Under the pieces are notes generated by a model, which searched no databases, was not told the DNA's origin, and worked only from the letters and a program-made list of their open reading frames with translations. This document shows, piece by piece, positions 1 through 13,046 of a stretch of DNA of 64,000 nucleotides. Numbering within the stretch: the first letter of the stretch is position 1; every line of letters begins with the position of its first letter. The position numbers and the translations under genes are program-made. Source of the DNA: Sindora glabra (lineage: Eukaryota > Streptophyta > Magnoliopsida > Fabales > Fabaceae); NCBI GenBank assembly GCA_020226215.1, contig CM035233.1:50243751-50307750 (forward strand). Direction: 5' to 3'.

Positions 1-2301
1 CTATAATCCCTTCAAGATAGATTCTTATGGTTATAGTCAATTATAGTAGCTAACTATTCTTCTTTAGAACTTAAGCTTTTGGAGATAGTTAACTATAGGC
101 CATTTGAAAACAATTTTCAAGGCTTAGTCGATTATAATAGTTGATTATGAACTAGATTTTTCAGCTTCTATTGTGATTTTACTATATAATTGGTAAATCT
201 TCATCAAGTAAACCATATATATAGCTACTAACCTGCATTTCCTTGCCATAATAACTTCTAAACTCATTTTCAAACCATAAATAACAACTATCCATTTCAT
301 AACTCAACTATACCAATTCAATCATCAAATTTTCATACATATATATAACACTTTAAACTTGATAACACAAAATTATATGATTAGAGTAGATTGTTTACTT
401 ACTTATGTATGGAGAAGATGAGAAATAGTTGTAAGAGTAATTGAATTTCCCTAAACATCAATAATTTAAAGAAAATCAAAATGTACATTTCAAATCTCTA
501 TTTCCTTCATCTATTGTAATTACTTGAGAAAAGATGATACAAAAGCTGTGATTTATTAGGTCTACCTTGTTTAAGTTGAGAATTGAAAATATGAAGAAAT
601 TAGAGATGAAAGGAGGGAAGTGTAGGGATATTTTGTTGTTGGGAGTTTTGGGATTTTAGAGTTAAAAGGAGTTTTATAATGCTAAGGACATTGTTGTAAT
701 TTAGGAGAGATTTGAGGGTAAAATAAAATAAAAATCTTAAATTTCCTCCATACACATTTACAATTGTTATTACATCACTGACCTCACTATAAACTAATTT
801 TCTTTTTCCATACTATTTTTACTTTATATCTAGGCACATAGTCCTATTGATTCCTAATAAACTTTCACTCTAAAAACCACTTTCATAACAATTAAGCAAA
901 TATTTTCACACATAAAAATATCTCTAATATTCTAGGGGTGTAATAATAAATTTAACAAAACATTTCTGCATTAACAACTATAATTAAGTAAATAGATTAA
1001 CAAAGCATTTAACTAAATAAAATTTACTAAATGTAATTCTAATAAACTTATTAAGGAAACTTATTAATAACTAAGTTTTTCAATCAACTAAACAATTAAC
1101 TAAATGTTCCTAAATAATTTAATGAAACTAGTTAACTTATAAGCCTTTGTAATTAACAAAACAACTAACGAAATAAATTTAATTAAATATTTTTAATTAA
1201 CTACTGTAATTAGATAAATAAATTGACTAATCATCTAATTAAATAAACTAAATATTTTTCATTTTTAAGTAAATAAAAAAACAAATTATTAACTTTTGCG
1301 CAAAACACACAAAAAAAGGTGAAATCAATTAGTAGAACTTGCAAACAAAATATTAGAAACAATTTAATCTATTTAAATTCTTAAGTTTACTTCTAAATAG
1401 CAAAAATGTATTTCAACAAGTTTTAAGAATACAAATGCAAGTCAAGAGAAGAAGGAAATGTGAGGATAAGAGATTTTGCGTGCTATTTCATATTGCTAGA
1501 ACTTTCTAACGGATTTTTTTGTTGGAAATAGTAAGTTTTTTTAATATAAAAATTCGAGACAATGTTCCAATGAATTTTTTTATAGAAATAAAATCCGTAA
1601 AAAATAGTGAGATTTTTGAATTTTGTCAACCATTTTAGACGGATATTTTTATTATTTTTGACAAATTATATCCATTGGAAATTGTGAAATTTTTAGTAGT
1701 AAAAATACACTTACATGTATGTTTTGCAGGAGGAGAGTGAAGGGAAAATAGAAAGAAGGGAAGTTCATGTTTTGAAAATTTTAATTAATGAAAAGAAGGG
1801 ATTCAAGATTTATTATTTTCGACACTTTCTCTATCGTTAAAAATTTCAAATCATCTTCAAGAAGTTATTAATTATCATCTCAGATGTTTGTACAAAATGG
1901 TTTTTATCATTAAAATGTTTATGGTCAAAAAACACTTTCAAAGGACATTTTCCATTTCTCCCATATGTATAGTAAAGTTTTCGTGTCTTGTTAATACTAC
2001 TACCTCTTATTTTTACAAGGAGATTACCTCTTAAAATTTAATGATGATTCATTATAATATGAAAATATTTTAAAATACACATAAAAATAATATTGAGATC
2101 TCAGTGTTATGATAATATTGAAAATATCTTTGATAAACATAGAATAATGTACAAATCAATGTTTTTTTTTCCCATGCTTGGCCAATATGATTGAACAATT
2201 AGAGACGGCAAAATGTTTGATGCTTACAATGATACAGATTATACAAAACAATGGCTGGCTTTCTGAGAAATGAAAATGTACATTATATTAATAATGTGCC
2301 A
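1..2301. other. Repeat-derived AT-rich intergenic DNA
   Basis: No gene is supported here. Positions 1-160 carry several variants of a short motif of the type AGTCAATTATAGTAGCTAAC, and similar ATAGTAGTTGACTA-type motifs recur at about 21.69-23.06 kb, so this may be the edge of a related retroelement LTR. From about 960 to 1280 the sequence is simple AT-rich. The last ~150 bases would hold the 3' UTR of the minus-strand syntaxin gene. Confidence 0.4.
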
Positions 2302-5300
2302 TTAAGCATTTCTCTGTTCCCATGGCTTTAGAACATTGGTGAGAGTTATTACAATAACTGCGAGAAGAATAATGATTGCCACACACATACATTTTCTCGA
2401 GTTCTTTTGCATCTTTTTCGCCTGCACAAGGGCGTTATTCCCTTGCTGCACGTGGTCTACAGCGCTTGTGACCTGGACATGGCAATAACATAGAAGTCAA
2501 CATCAGATCTATTCCATAAGGAGTAAAATGGTCCGGTTAATATAAACCCATTTAAAAAATGATTCAAATTCTAGGTGGTCCAATTTGATTCATATTCATC
2601 ATTCGAACTCCAAATTTATCAATTTTAACTACAAATTTATAATTAAAATGAAGTAAAATTTAAGTAATTTGATCCACTTAAATTTATAGATTGACAAGTA
2701 CAAATTTGACATATACTTCATTATTATTAATTCTTGAAAAAGGTCATCTCAAGGACAATGTTTTTGAAATATAAAATGGGCTTGAATCTCGAAGTTCGTC
2801 GATTTATACAGGTCTCGTGAGTATAGGGCTATTCAAGTTTAAAAAATGAAATTCATTTTCATAGTGGGCAAACCCACAAGGGTGAGGGCTTGCTTGCAGG
2901 CTCTTCTAGTTTTAATTAATTTTTTTATTTTTGTGATCATTTTTAAATATTTAAAAATTTTTTAGTCCAAACCTAAATTTTAATTTAATATATAATGACT
3001 TAATATAATTTTTTTAAATTTATTTAATTAACTCATTACATAAAATGAAAAATTAATCAATTATAATTTATGAAAGAATTTATATTTTTTTTAACTTAAC
3101 TCAATGTAATATGCCATCGAGGGCACTTTCCCCAATTTTTAAAGTTCGATTTTTTATATGTCTTTTTAATAGTTTAATTGTTCTTAAGAATCAAGGAAAA
3201 AAAAAGTGTGAGCTACCTATGAGCTTTCAAAGCCTAAATCTACATATACTCGGTTTGTCCTACCCTATTTTACATATCTATAGTATCCAAGAAGATGCTG
3301 CAAAATACCTGGGATTCTATGTTGTTAAGCATGTCACCTTGTGCGTCGACCAACACTGCGATGTCCATAAATATCTACAAAGAAACAAAAAGATGTGTTT
3401 TTTCAATACTCACAAACATTCTCTCAGCGTGACGTGGAAATGACAGTTGATTTCTCGATTAATTTCACTCCATTTGTATATTATGTTTGTTTGTGTGCTT
3501 TCATGTATACATCTAAATACATTTATGAGATAAAAATGGACTTTCATTTTTATATTTGCTGAATCATCGCTTGGGAAGAGCAAATTTAGCTTCTAAAGGT
3601 ATGCTTAACTCTGTACAAAGAAACGAAAATAATCTTTACGGACAGGGAAAATACACGCAGTCTTACAAACACTCATGACTCTTAATTTTACAGTAATTGT
3701 ACATCTTATATTTCTTATAATCACAGCCTCTCCTGATAAGTTTAGGTTATAAGATTGAAAAAAACATCCTTATATGTTTAAACTTGAACCTTAAACGTTA
3801 CAAACAAATCAAAAACACAAATACCTGATGTAAATCATGAAGCTTCTGCTCAACATCTCGAACTGCATCATGACGCTCTTGAATTTCTGCCAATGTATCC
3901 AATATCTATAAAGATAACCGAAAGGTCAAGAAAGGTGTGGCGGGTTATAATATCCACATTCAGGGCTTTTGCTTGTTTCTTAAGGAACATTCACAATATT
4001 CCTTAGCACACACTAGAAAGTGTTGAAAAGTATGAGAAAAATGCTTGATTCACTCTTCTTTTGAAAGTGTATCATAAACTTCTCTCTAGTAGATAGTACG
4101 GTATACAAAATTGTGAACCATACAGTCTAAGAGAAGAGAGTAAGAATTGCATTATTTAAAATATAAATGTCCATTAGACAATAATAGGTTAGGCGAGCAA
4201 ATCACATTCAAAGTGACAAAATTTAAGAGTAATATATAGAGTATTGGATATTGGAGTAGGGATTTGATGAGAAAAACAAGGAGAGTGATAAACCTGGCCT
4301 CGTCCTTGTTCTTGAATTGCCTTATGGAAAATTTGTTCACTATCTCCAGTTTCGATTAATCTGTCAATTGTCTGCGCATTGTAAATCAGTATTAACAGAA
4401 AATCTTACCAGAAATTTTTCTTCAAATAAGGAAGACTTCCAGAAAGAATAATACCTCCTCATCTGCCCGTGTGCCCGTTACTGACAATTAAGGAAGCCAT
4501 GGATGCAGAAAGAACAAGGGACATCCAGGGCGTCAAAATGTTGATGATCGAAGAGCAAAAACAGGAGGACTAGAGAGTTCAAACCTGTAAAGACACGTCT
4601 CTCAACCACGTCACGATATTCTTGATGGATGACTTCTCGCAAAGTCTGCAAAGATTTTAACTCAGAATTGGAGATTTAAAGAAAACTTAGAACAAATAAC
4701 ATAAGACCAGCTTACCTGAAATCCAGTCATCTTATCCTTTAGTTTCTTTTTCAAGGCACTGAAACATAGTATAATATCCGAATAATAAGGTGTAGATCAG
4801 ATGATAAAACAAAAGAAAAGCCATTAAGCAATTAGAAACATCCAAAATCCTGTTTGGATTATGTCTTTAAAAACAGTTTCCTATTGTTTTAAAAATAAAA
4901 ATACTAAAAAATTTATTTGGTGATGTGTTTTCAGATTTTATTTGTTAAAAATTATTTCTGAAATTCTTGTTTTAAAAACAAAAAAAAAAGTTTTAGATAT
5001 TTTGTTGAACTTTTTCTTTTGTTTTTGATGATAATTTTGTAATTAAATGAAAATTAGCTTATTTGGTTCATCGAATATTCTCTATTCTTTGTTTTCTTTG
5101 AATTCAAAAATAATTTCCTTTTTAAAAATAGTTTTTAAAAATAAATTTTGGGAATAATTTTTTAAAATAAATAATAAAAATATATCCAAATACACCTCAT
5201 AGTGTCTTTCATTTCTTGTTTTAAGGAATTCTCACTTTTGCCCCTTATTTGATATAGCTAAAAATAAATTTTTATTTCATTTCCAAATATATATATTTTT

Positions 5301-8300
5301 TGAAATGGTGCTTAGTTTTAAGTAAGAAAGGATTTCATTTCATTTATAATTATTATTATTATTATTTTAATTATATTTGTACTATTATGAAATCTATCAA
5401 ATTTAGTAAGAAATTTACTAGATTTCATTTTATTTAATCTAAAAAATATATTATGTCAAAGATTTACCCCTCTAACTTTGCATTTATTATAATATCATCA
5501 AAATTTACTTTTTAATTGAATTTTATGTGCTTTTCAATATATTCCAAACAAAATAATTCATTTGTAAATGAATTGAAATTATTATTTTTGATGAAATTTT
5601 TAAATAATAAAATTTATTTGTAAGTAAATTGAAATAATTTCGATTAAAATGAAATAAAATCAATTCTAAAAAAGATTGTGATAAAAATGAACCCTTGAGG
5701 TTTGATTTTCCAGAGTATAGTTACCAAATCATGACTTGGAAAGGCAGAGTTAGACAACAAGAAGATAAGTTTTACTTTCAAGTTATTTATAGACTATTGC
5801 TTCCCATGGCTGAGAAGTATGGCAAAAATTAAATAAAAGAAGAACCCAAACTCAGAGTGATTACAGGGTTTGTGCTGTTCTTGACCGATCAACACCTGAT
5901 CCTGGTCCACATCCACGTTTCTGCCTATTTGCTAAATTCTACAAGGCCAAATAATTTAAGGGAGGAGTCAATTAAGGGATTTGATGACTAGAATCTTGCT
6001 GTTGAAGATAATGCTGAATGGATCTCACCTCTTTGTCAAGTTCTTCAATTTTTGTCTTTAGGAAATGGGCAATTTTCTTGACTTCATCCACATCTTTCTC
6101 CATTCTTTGCCTAATAGCTACAAAAAATATCAGGTCAGTCAATATTGAAAGTTATCAAGTGTGCATTAGAAAATAGCAACACTAATGAGCTTAAACCCTT
6201 GTTCTGTATCACAAAGTTTCATATTTATCCCTTTACTTTAATTTGCAGTATAACACTTAATTCTTTATTCTGAAATAATAACTTTAAGACAAATTATCCA
6301 TTTCTCTATAAAGTGTTATTTAACTCTGTAAATAAAAATAAACAAATGATTTACTAAGCTCGAGGTCACAGAAATCTTTGAAAGACAATATAAAAGTATA
6401 ATTAGTGATACATTCAAAACACTTGATAATATGGAATCGAACAAGTTCATATGTAACTACTTACAATTCATGGAAGAAGCACTGGTTGCAGTTTTGGACT
6501 CCTCGTGGGCATCCTGCACAGAGATAGGCATCCATAAAATGAGATGAGATGAAAAGCCATTTCAAATAATTTTCGACCACAACATAATCCGTTCAGGAGG
6601 CAAAATCTTATGTAACCAAGCATGTTGTTATATTACATACGCCTCATGAATTTGGTTTTTGGTAAATACATCAAAAGTTACTTCCAAAAGTAGCTGCTAC
6701 TTGAAGGGGGATGGCCTCTGAAGCATGTGAATATGTCTGACCCTTGTTCAAAAATGCATTCTAGAAGCCAGCCATGGAAAATAAGGTGGGCGTGAAAGTA
6801 GCAAAAAGATACCTGAAGCTGTCTCAGCAACTTATCGATTTTGGCATAGTTTTTATCAAGATCTTGGACCTGGAAAACAAGCCAGAAGAAAACTTATGTT
6901 GTAAAACCCAAAAACAGTGGAACATTTGTCACACTCAGCACTTACTAAATTGAATTTAAGAATATGAATGAACATAAGGTAGTTAAGGCAAGATGTGGAT
7001 CATGAAGTTAAACATGCTTGTTAAGCAAATAATATGACAATATCAGATGATGAAATATAGGATAATGAACACCTTCTGAAAAAAATTGTCCAAGCCCAAT
7101 TCTCCAGAATTCAATGCATATGCTCCTAACTCAATATCGGCACTTCCACGACGACGCGGGAGGTCGAAAGATTCCTGCAAAGTGTAAACAGGCTGTCAAA
7201 TATATTGTTTATAATGATAAATTTGGAAACAGGGGTATAAAAAATGTAAATAACAAACCAAAAGTGCAAGATCTATCCTATGGAAAAGTCAAAATTGATT
7301 ATTTTTTGGAAACAGGGTTGTAAAAAATGTAAATAACCTAGTTGCATATTTTTAAGAAACTACATAGTAAGCAAAGCTTAGAGGGAAACAGAGATTTCAG
7401 AGCATCTATGGAAGCATGCCTTTCTGATTATAGTGACTATGGTTTATAGCTTAAGGAAATGAAGCGAACTTTGTTCGAAGTAAAATAACAAAAATTAATG
7501 AACTTTTTCTGAAGTATCACAAAATTGGCATGAACTTTTTCTGAAGTATCACAAAATTTCCAAAAAGTTCATTGGCTTATGTGCAGAAAATAAATAGCAG
7601 GCAAAAACATGTATATATATGTGTGTGTATGTGTGTGTGTGTGTTATGTTTTCCTTTTGGATTGCTTGTTACCTCAAAACCCTACTTTAAACATTATAGA
7701 GCTAAATCCTCTTGTAATGATCATTCCGTATAAACTATGATTAGCTTTAAAACCATCTTCCTTGGACAAGACAATGCATCGTAAATGCATAATTCATTAT
7801 TTTTAATGTTCTTATAGATTGTTGGCATATAATGATAAGCAGTGAATCAATCCTAAATTCTGGATTTAAACATATAAATCAACGTTATCATTATGTTCAA
7901 TCAAACAAGTCTAGCCTTCGGAAATAGCTAATATATCCACCATGAAAACATGGCAGATATTTAGAAGAAACAAAATCTTTGGAGCCACTTTTTATATGTA
8001 GAATTAATCTTAAAAATCTGGTTTTGTTCCAATTTGAAGTTGAGAAAACAATGAAGGTTATTATGAAATGGAATGCAGTAATTCACTTTTGGATGGCACG
8101 GGAGTTATATTAATATTCAGGTTTTAAAATCTTCGCGTTCATTTATTTTGGAAGAAAATTATATTATAAAATAAAATCTATTAAACAACAAGTATACCTT
8201 TTTAAAAAAAAATTACAAACTTTATATTGTCTGGCATTGATATGGAAAATATTTCTTTAATTTTAATTGCTTGTGCAACATTTCAAAAAGGAAACTTCTA

Positions 8301-8714
8301 TTGTGGAAAGAAGAAAGTTGTTTTTTTTCTTGTCAAGGCTCCCTTTTCCATAGATTAGATCACCAAACACTAGAAAAACAAAAATGTATATCCACAACCC
8401 GATTTTCCCAGAAAACAAACATACTCTTTAATTCCTTTTTTTCTCGTAATTCTCCTGCATTTTCTTCCCAAATAAAGATGAAGGCTAATGCGGAAAGCGA
8501 AATGCATCTCAAATTAAGATTGTCCAACACGAAACCAAACACAAATCCCTAGCTTTAAGCCTTCTATACCCAAAACTAAATCATGAGAAAACCTATAGAA
8601 GAAAAGCCCACAGAGATCATAACAAACATAAGACAAATAAACATTGGACGAAAACACAAAAACATTAAGAAAACCAATAGAATAAGAAATAATTACCGTT
8701 ATAAGATCATTCAT
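2302..8714 (-). CDS. SYP132: Plasma-membrane Qa-SNARE syntaxin, SYP13 group (13 exons)
   Basis: Syntaxin of the plant SYP1 family, which pairs with other SNAREs to fuse secretory vesicles with the plasma membrane and cell plate. Thirteen exons read by eye with GT-AG borders: 8714-8697, 7174-7073, 6869-6813, 6513-6465, 6117-6029, 5938-5865, 4758-4716, 4645-4585, 4480-4455, 4371-4294, 3905-3825, 3374-3309, 2472-2302. They sum to 915 nt and 304 residues with no frame break. The protein starts MNDLIT; the Habc helices begin near GELGLDNFF (about residues 30-40); the Qa SNARE helix spans about 200-262 with the zero-layer Gln in VDAQGDM (about residue 238); a single membrane anchor covers about 276-296 and is preceded by Cys residues at 276 and 278 that might be acylated; the tail ends KPWEQRNA. 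Length, MNDL start and many-exon structure favour SYP132/SYP131 over the SYP12 group, known to have few introns; the exact orthologue is inferred. The donor after exon 2 (AAG/GTGTTC) is the least typical. Confidence 0.93.
2473..3308 (-). other. Last intron of the syntaxin gene
   Basis: Intron between the exon ending in the SNARE motif and the exon coding the membrane anchor. It is AT-rich filler with no recognised element. The plus-strand open frame that starts at 3111 and overlaps exon 12 is antisense chance. Confidence 0.75.
4850..5200. mobile_element. MITE-like insertion in a syntaxin intron
   Basis: The left edge reads TGTTTGGATTATGTCTTTAA; the right edge, reverse complemented, reads GTGTATTTGGATATATTTTT. 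The interior is AT-rich and non-coding. It lies inside the 1.1-kb intron between the exons at 4758-4716 and 5938-5865. No clear target duplication was found, so the superfamily is open. Confidence 0.45.
5230..5690 (-). mobile_element. Dispersed AT-rich repeat, copy in syntaxin intron
   Basis: The reverse complement of this stretch aligns along several hundred bases with 24330-24720 on the plus strand, sharing blocks such as AATAATTTCAATTTA, GAATATATT and AAAATTCAATTAAAAA in the same order. It shares the intron with the 4850-5200 element. Non-coding; probably a MITE or a fragment of a larger element. Confidence 0.5.
7611..7645. repeat. TG/TA microsatellite in syntaxin intron 1
   Basis: Alternating TATATATATG and GTGTGTGT dinucleotides inside the first intron (7175-8696). 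This intron also contains a direct repeat of about 20 bases (ATGAACTTTTTCTGAAGTAT type) near 7500-7550. Confidence 0.75.
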
Positions 8715-8840
8715 TGTGTAAAATTGAGAAATTTAGAGTTATAATTTTCTGGGAAAATGCAAAGTTAAATTTTTTGGAGGAGGACGAAGACCTGGTTAAC
8801 AAGAAACCAGGCCTCAGACAGAGAGGAGAATGCAGTTTTT

Positions 8841-8854
8841 CCTTATATATATAG
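8841..8854 (-). promoter_or_regulatory. Probable TATA box of the syntaxin gene
   Basis: On the minus strand the sequence reads CTATATATATAAGG about 130 nt upstream of the syntaxin ATG, followed by a pyrimidine-rich leader (CTCCTCTCTGTCTGAGG). This spacing would give a 5' UTR near 100 nt. The start site itself is inferred. Confidence 0.5.
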
Positions 8855-8981
8855 ATTTTTCTGGTTTGTTAAGTTTGGGAATTGAACAACAACACAGAAC
8901 AGAGATAGACACACGAGATATTGGTGGTGACTACTGGCACATTGTGATGACATCTTACGCTTTCACAAACAACAACGTGTT

Positions 8982-9000
8982 CCCCCCCTCCCCCCCCCCC
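8982..9000. repeat. Poly-C/G run upstream of the syntaxin gene
   Basis: Eighteen C broken by one T at 8989 on the plus strand, so a G-run on the syntaxin sense strand, about 270 nt upstream of its ATG. It could fold as a G-quadruplex or be an error-prone homopolymer. Confidence 0.7.
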
Positions 9001-9059
9001 TCTCTTTTGCTTTTCACTTTTTTTTTCTTCACTTCAGCATTTATTTTCTGAGTTTTTAA

Positions 9060-10149
9060 GATTTGTCTAGAACAAGTCTCATTTAAATTATGTTATTATG
9101 TATAGATATAGTGGAAATTATTAAAATTTATGTGCAAATACCCTTCTTTTTCAATTTTTTTCAGGATTAATTATTTGATTAATTTGTTCTTAATTTTGTA
9201 TATTAATTATGAATTTCCTTATTATATTTTTTGTGAAGTGTTGAAAATTCACTTATTGTTTGGCTTAAGTCATTTGTGTTTCACATCCAAGTTATGAATA
9301 ATTTTTTTATAGCAGAAAAGGGAGGAATTAAACATTGGCCTTTTAACAATTAATTAATTATATTAATACTTAATTAATTTAATTAATTACTAATTAATTG
9401 TATTAATTGATTTGGTGAACTGATAATATTAATTATTTGAATAAAAAAATTTAATAAAATTAAATATTTATTGTTAACTGTTTATATATAAAATAATATA
9501 TAATAATATAAATATAATTTATAATTTATTTAAGTATATATATTTGTATGTATATATGTATAAATTAATCTTATTAATTTTTATTTTCCATGTGAAAAAG
9601 ATTTAAATTCTTTAAATTCTAATATAATACAAATTTTAACTTATTATAACAATTATTTTACTAAAATATTAATTTTACTATATATATTTAAATAATAAAA
9701 ATTAAATAATTATTTATTATTTACAAAATAATTATTTTATTATATTATATATTAGATTAGTGTACGTATAACTAAAGATCATACAATGGCGTGGCGGTTA
9801 TGTATAAGGTATTATATGCTAATAAGTGAAAGTGATTATTATTGTTGTTATATAATATATAATTTGAGGGTATTTTTTTATTTTTTACAAGTATTTAATG
9901 AGTCAACTATTTAAAAATGTTGAAAATTTTAATTTCTTTTTAAATTAACTAATTGAAGGTTGATAAATTAATTGAATTAACCATTTATCAAATATTTAAA
10001 ATAGTTATTTGACAATCGATGAGCTAAATTTTTTTTTGCCAAATAACTTCATTATTTTATCACTATTTTTAGTCAATAGTTTCCTAATGTGATACATGAT
10101 TATAATAATATATTTAATAGTTGTCATCTAGATTTATTAAGCCCATATT
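9060..10149. other. AT-rich intergenic DNA
   Basis: Mostly TTAATTAA and ATTTATTATA runs (9340-9740), with no coding signal and no recognisable element. It separates the syntaxin promoter from the hAT-type element. Confidence 0.5.
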
Positions 10150-10534
10150 TAGGGGTAGCAATTTATGTCATTCGGGTTGACCCATTTATTAATCGTATTA
10201 TTTGTATCGATCGATTCACGGATCACCTGTTTAACTTATTTAATAATTTTTATTAATAAAATATATATTATAAAATTATTTATTAAATTTAATTATTTAT
10301 TATAAAAATATTTTTAATTATTAATAAAATATTATTTTAATTTTTTATTATTATTTTATTAAATAAATAATTTTATATCTTTATTATATATATCCATTTA
10401 TGATTAAAATATTATTTATTTTTTAAATAAAATTGTTAAAAATTTAATAAAATTTTTTAAATGGGTTGACGTGTCAACCTAAATCCAAATAAACGTGTCG
10501 GGTTATCGTGTCATATTAGAAATTGCCACTCCTA
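10150..10534. mobile_element. Small non-autonomous hAT-type element
   Basis: The left end reads TAGGGGTAGCAATTT and the right end, reverse complemented, TAGGAGTGGCAATTT: 13 of 15 bases match as a terminal inverted repeat. It is flanked by CCCATATT (10142-10149) and CTCATATC (10535-10542), an 8-base duplication with two differences, as hAT elements make. Inside the ends are related inverted blocks around GGGTTGAC and ACACGATAACCCGACACG. No coding capacity. The placement in hAT rests on 8-bp duplication and end sequence. Confidence 0.7.
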
Positions 10535-11150
10535 CTCATATCACACATCATAATCAAGGTGAAGCAATAATTTTCTAATCAACTAATGATAATCGTTAAC
10601 TCATGTCAAAAGACGATAAGTAACATTTATTTGATTTTCATTACATATTCTTTAAGAAATATCAATAATTACTTAAAGAAACTAAAATGCAAATTTATGG
10701 GGAGATAAATATACGAAAAATTTATTAAAATAATTGGGTATATAGAAAAATTGTAGATTCTAATATCAGAGAATGCATTAATCTTTTTCATAAACTTATC
10801 GTAACAATTAATTTAAGGAATTGATAGCATTTAAATCTAAAAAAACTAAAAATTGATAAAGAGCATATATGTCCTAGAATTATGGTTGCTGTATCTTTTT
10901 TTTTATTAATAAGATAAAAATTCTTTTTTTGAATACATTATTCCAAACTAAAAATGGGATTTGTAATTTTTGTTTTGCCGATCGGCATTTTCAAATATAT
11001 TTTTGCACGCGTAAAAGTTCATACGCGGGAAGTTCCAAAACGCACCGCATAAGCATTGTCAAACTGGGTCCCACGAACGTTCTAACCAACGAAAAATCGG
11101 CAGGCTCTTGCTCTAGAATACACTATCTTCAAATCTCAGTCATTATCTCT
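10535..11150. other. Intergenic DNA and probable promoter of the KED-like gene
   Basis: Base composition rises from strongly AT-rich to balanced at about 10970, as in a plant promoter and leader. No TATA box could be assigned with confidence. The short open frame at 10929-11168 is in the leader or promoter and shows no protein features. Confidence 0.35.
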
Positions 11151-11245
11151 GACACTCTATCGTTATAGAAGCGCCTACTGGGGATCTTAATTTTTCATCC
11201 TCTTTCCTTCGTGTCGAAGCAATCACTCACTGTCGCTGCCAACAG

Positions 11246-12986
11246 GTACTGATTCTAACTATTCCTCAGATCTTTTTCATTGGAAATAATCACGATCGGC
11301 CTGTTTGATAAATTAAATGGATTTTGCGATTGTTTGATTGGATTAATCTGTATCTGAAAATGGATTCGATTTTGTTTGTAATAGTTTGTCGATCATTTTG
11401 TTGATGTAATGGGTTCAATCCAGCTGAATACCTTGTTGCTTGATGTGTTCAGAGATTGAGACTAATTAAAGTATGAGAGAAGAAAAGTCATGGATGTTTG
11501 ATCCAAAACTGGGGATTTTTCAATTACTTAAAATTTTACTTCAGCTTTGTGACGGTAGCTTCAATAGGAAAACGAGTTATCTGTGAATTAAGAGTTATGT
11601 AATTACGCTAATTTACAACTATATCTTTTTGGTCTAGCTTGATTTTGTTCTTTTATCTTCTTTCTGAACTTTTCTTTGATCAAACCTTTTCATTTTTTGT
11701 TTTCCCCTTAGATTCATATAGATTCTGTTTTTACATGCTTATCTCTCTCAAATTAATGGTTGAGAGGATGGATGTTGGATCCTAACCAAGTTGAGTTGTT
11801 TGTGTACTGATTTTTAGCATTAAAAAGTTGTGCTGTTAAGCTTGGTTCAAAGTACATATTCGGTCTGAAATTTTGCTTCATTTTTCAAAGTGCTATATGT
11901 ATTTAATTTACCAATATGTGACATGTTGTTGACACAGTTGAAAGTGGAATTGCAATTTATCTTTGAATAAATTTCTTTCTAAGATAAATCTGGTTAATTA
12001 AGCTAAGATATTTCTTGTTTGTTGTCTTAAGCTTTCTTTTGTGCTTGGATGTGTGATGAAGAATCATTAACTGTCAAAATTAGGTTAATGTCTGATATTA
12101 TCATACATTTATTCATAGATTGCTTGGTGTTATACTAATTTTCTTTTCAGATTTTGGTTTTTCATAAACTGGTTGATTGGTTTCTAGATTGTTGGAGATA
12201 ATATCCTGTGGCTTCCAAAGTTGTATGTTTGAATAACGACTGTGTCAGTATTGAGTGTTTTTGCAGAACTAGACGAACTTAATGAAATAAAATACTGTGT
12301 CAAACTGATAGAGAATTGTCTGATTTGTTGTCACATTTTTTGCTGTTATACTAGTTTTCTGTTCAGATTTTCTTTTTAACAAACTGGTTGATTGGTTTCT
12401 AGATTGCTGGAGATAATATCCTGTGCCTTGTATGGTTGTATTATGTGTTTTTGTACAACTATTCAAACTTAATATAATAAAATACAGAGTTAAACTGATA
12501 GAGAATTGTCTGATTTGCTGTCATATTTCTGAACAAATTAGTTTGAGTTCGCCTATTATTTTCATCTTTATTGAATCATACCCAATTAATATTGCTGGTT
12601 TTATTGGTTTATTTTCTTTTTTTCTAATTTGTCTTCCCTGTGATGGATAATAAACTAGTGAATATTCTGTTAGTGTTTTGGTGTATCACATGTCACTGAA
12701 ATGATTGACACTGCCTCCTTATTAGCGTTCTTAGATATTCTGTAAGAATGTAAAGTGATTAGTTTTCGTATGCTTAATTGTGCTATGTGCTCATTTGTTA
12801 TTTATGCAGAACGCATAATTGTTTAATTCTTGATTAGCTTAGCATGTTGAAGTTTTTTGATTTGATTTGATTTTATTTTTGTTCTCTCTCTCTAGTGCCT
12901 GCAGCATATTCATTTCCTTTTTTTTTTTGGGGGGGGGGGTTGAATTAGTGGTTTTGCTTCATTTCTGGTGCATGTGTTTGTTTCAG
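11246..12986 (+). other. Long 5' UTR intron of the KED-like gene
   Basis: Inferred from a donor CCAACAG/GTACTGATT ending a balanced-composition leader at 11245, a T-rich interior, and an acceptor GTTTGTTTCAG ending at 12986, 60 bases before the ATG. A second possible acceptor ends at 12997. Length about 1.74 kb. Long first introns in plant 5' UTRs often raise expression; that role here is inference. Confidence 0.6.
12129..12530 (+). repeat. Tandem duplication inside the 5' UTR intron
   Basis: Two copies, about 12129-12340 and 12345-12530, share GTTATACTA, TGGTTGATTGGTTTCTAGAT, GGAGATAATATCCTGTG and CTGATAGAGAATTGTCTGAT in order. The second copy is shorter by small deletions. Confidence 0.75.
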
Positions 12987-13046
12987 GGACTTTTCAGATT
13001 CTCTGAGAAGGTTTTTACATAATCACTCTCTGGTGATAATCTAGAT

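Noticed and set aside
3111..3443. 110-codon plus-strand open frame
   Set aside because: It lies antisense across a verified syntaxin exon (3374-3309) and its introns; no protein features.
8271..8714. Three overlapping open frames, including a minus frame starting inside intron 1
   Set aside because: They sit in the first syntaxin intron. The frame 8514-8714 only reads through the exon 1 donor.
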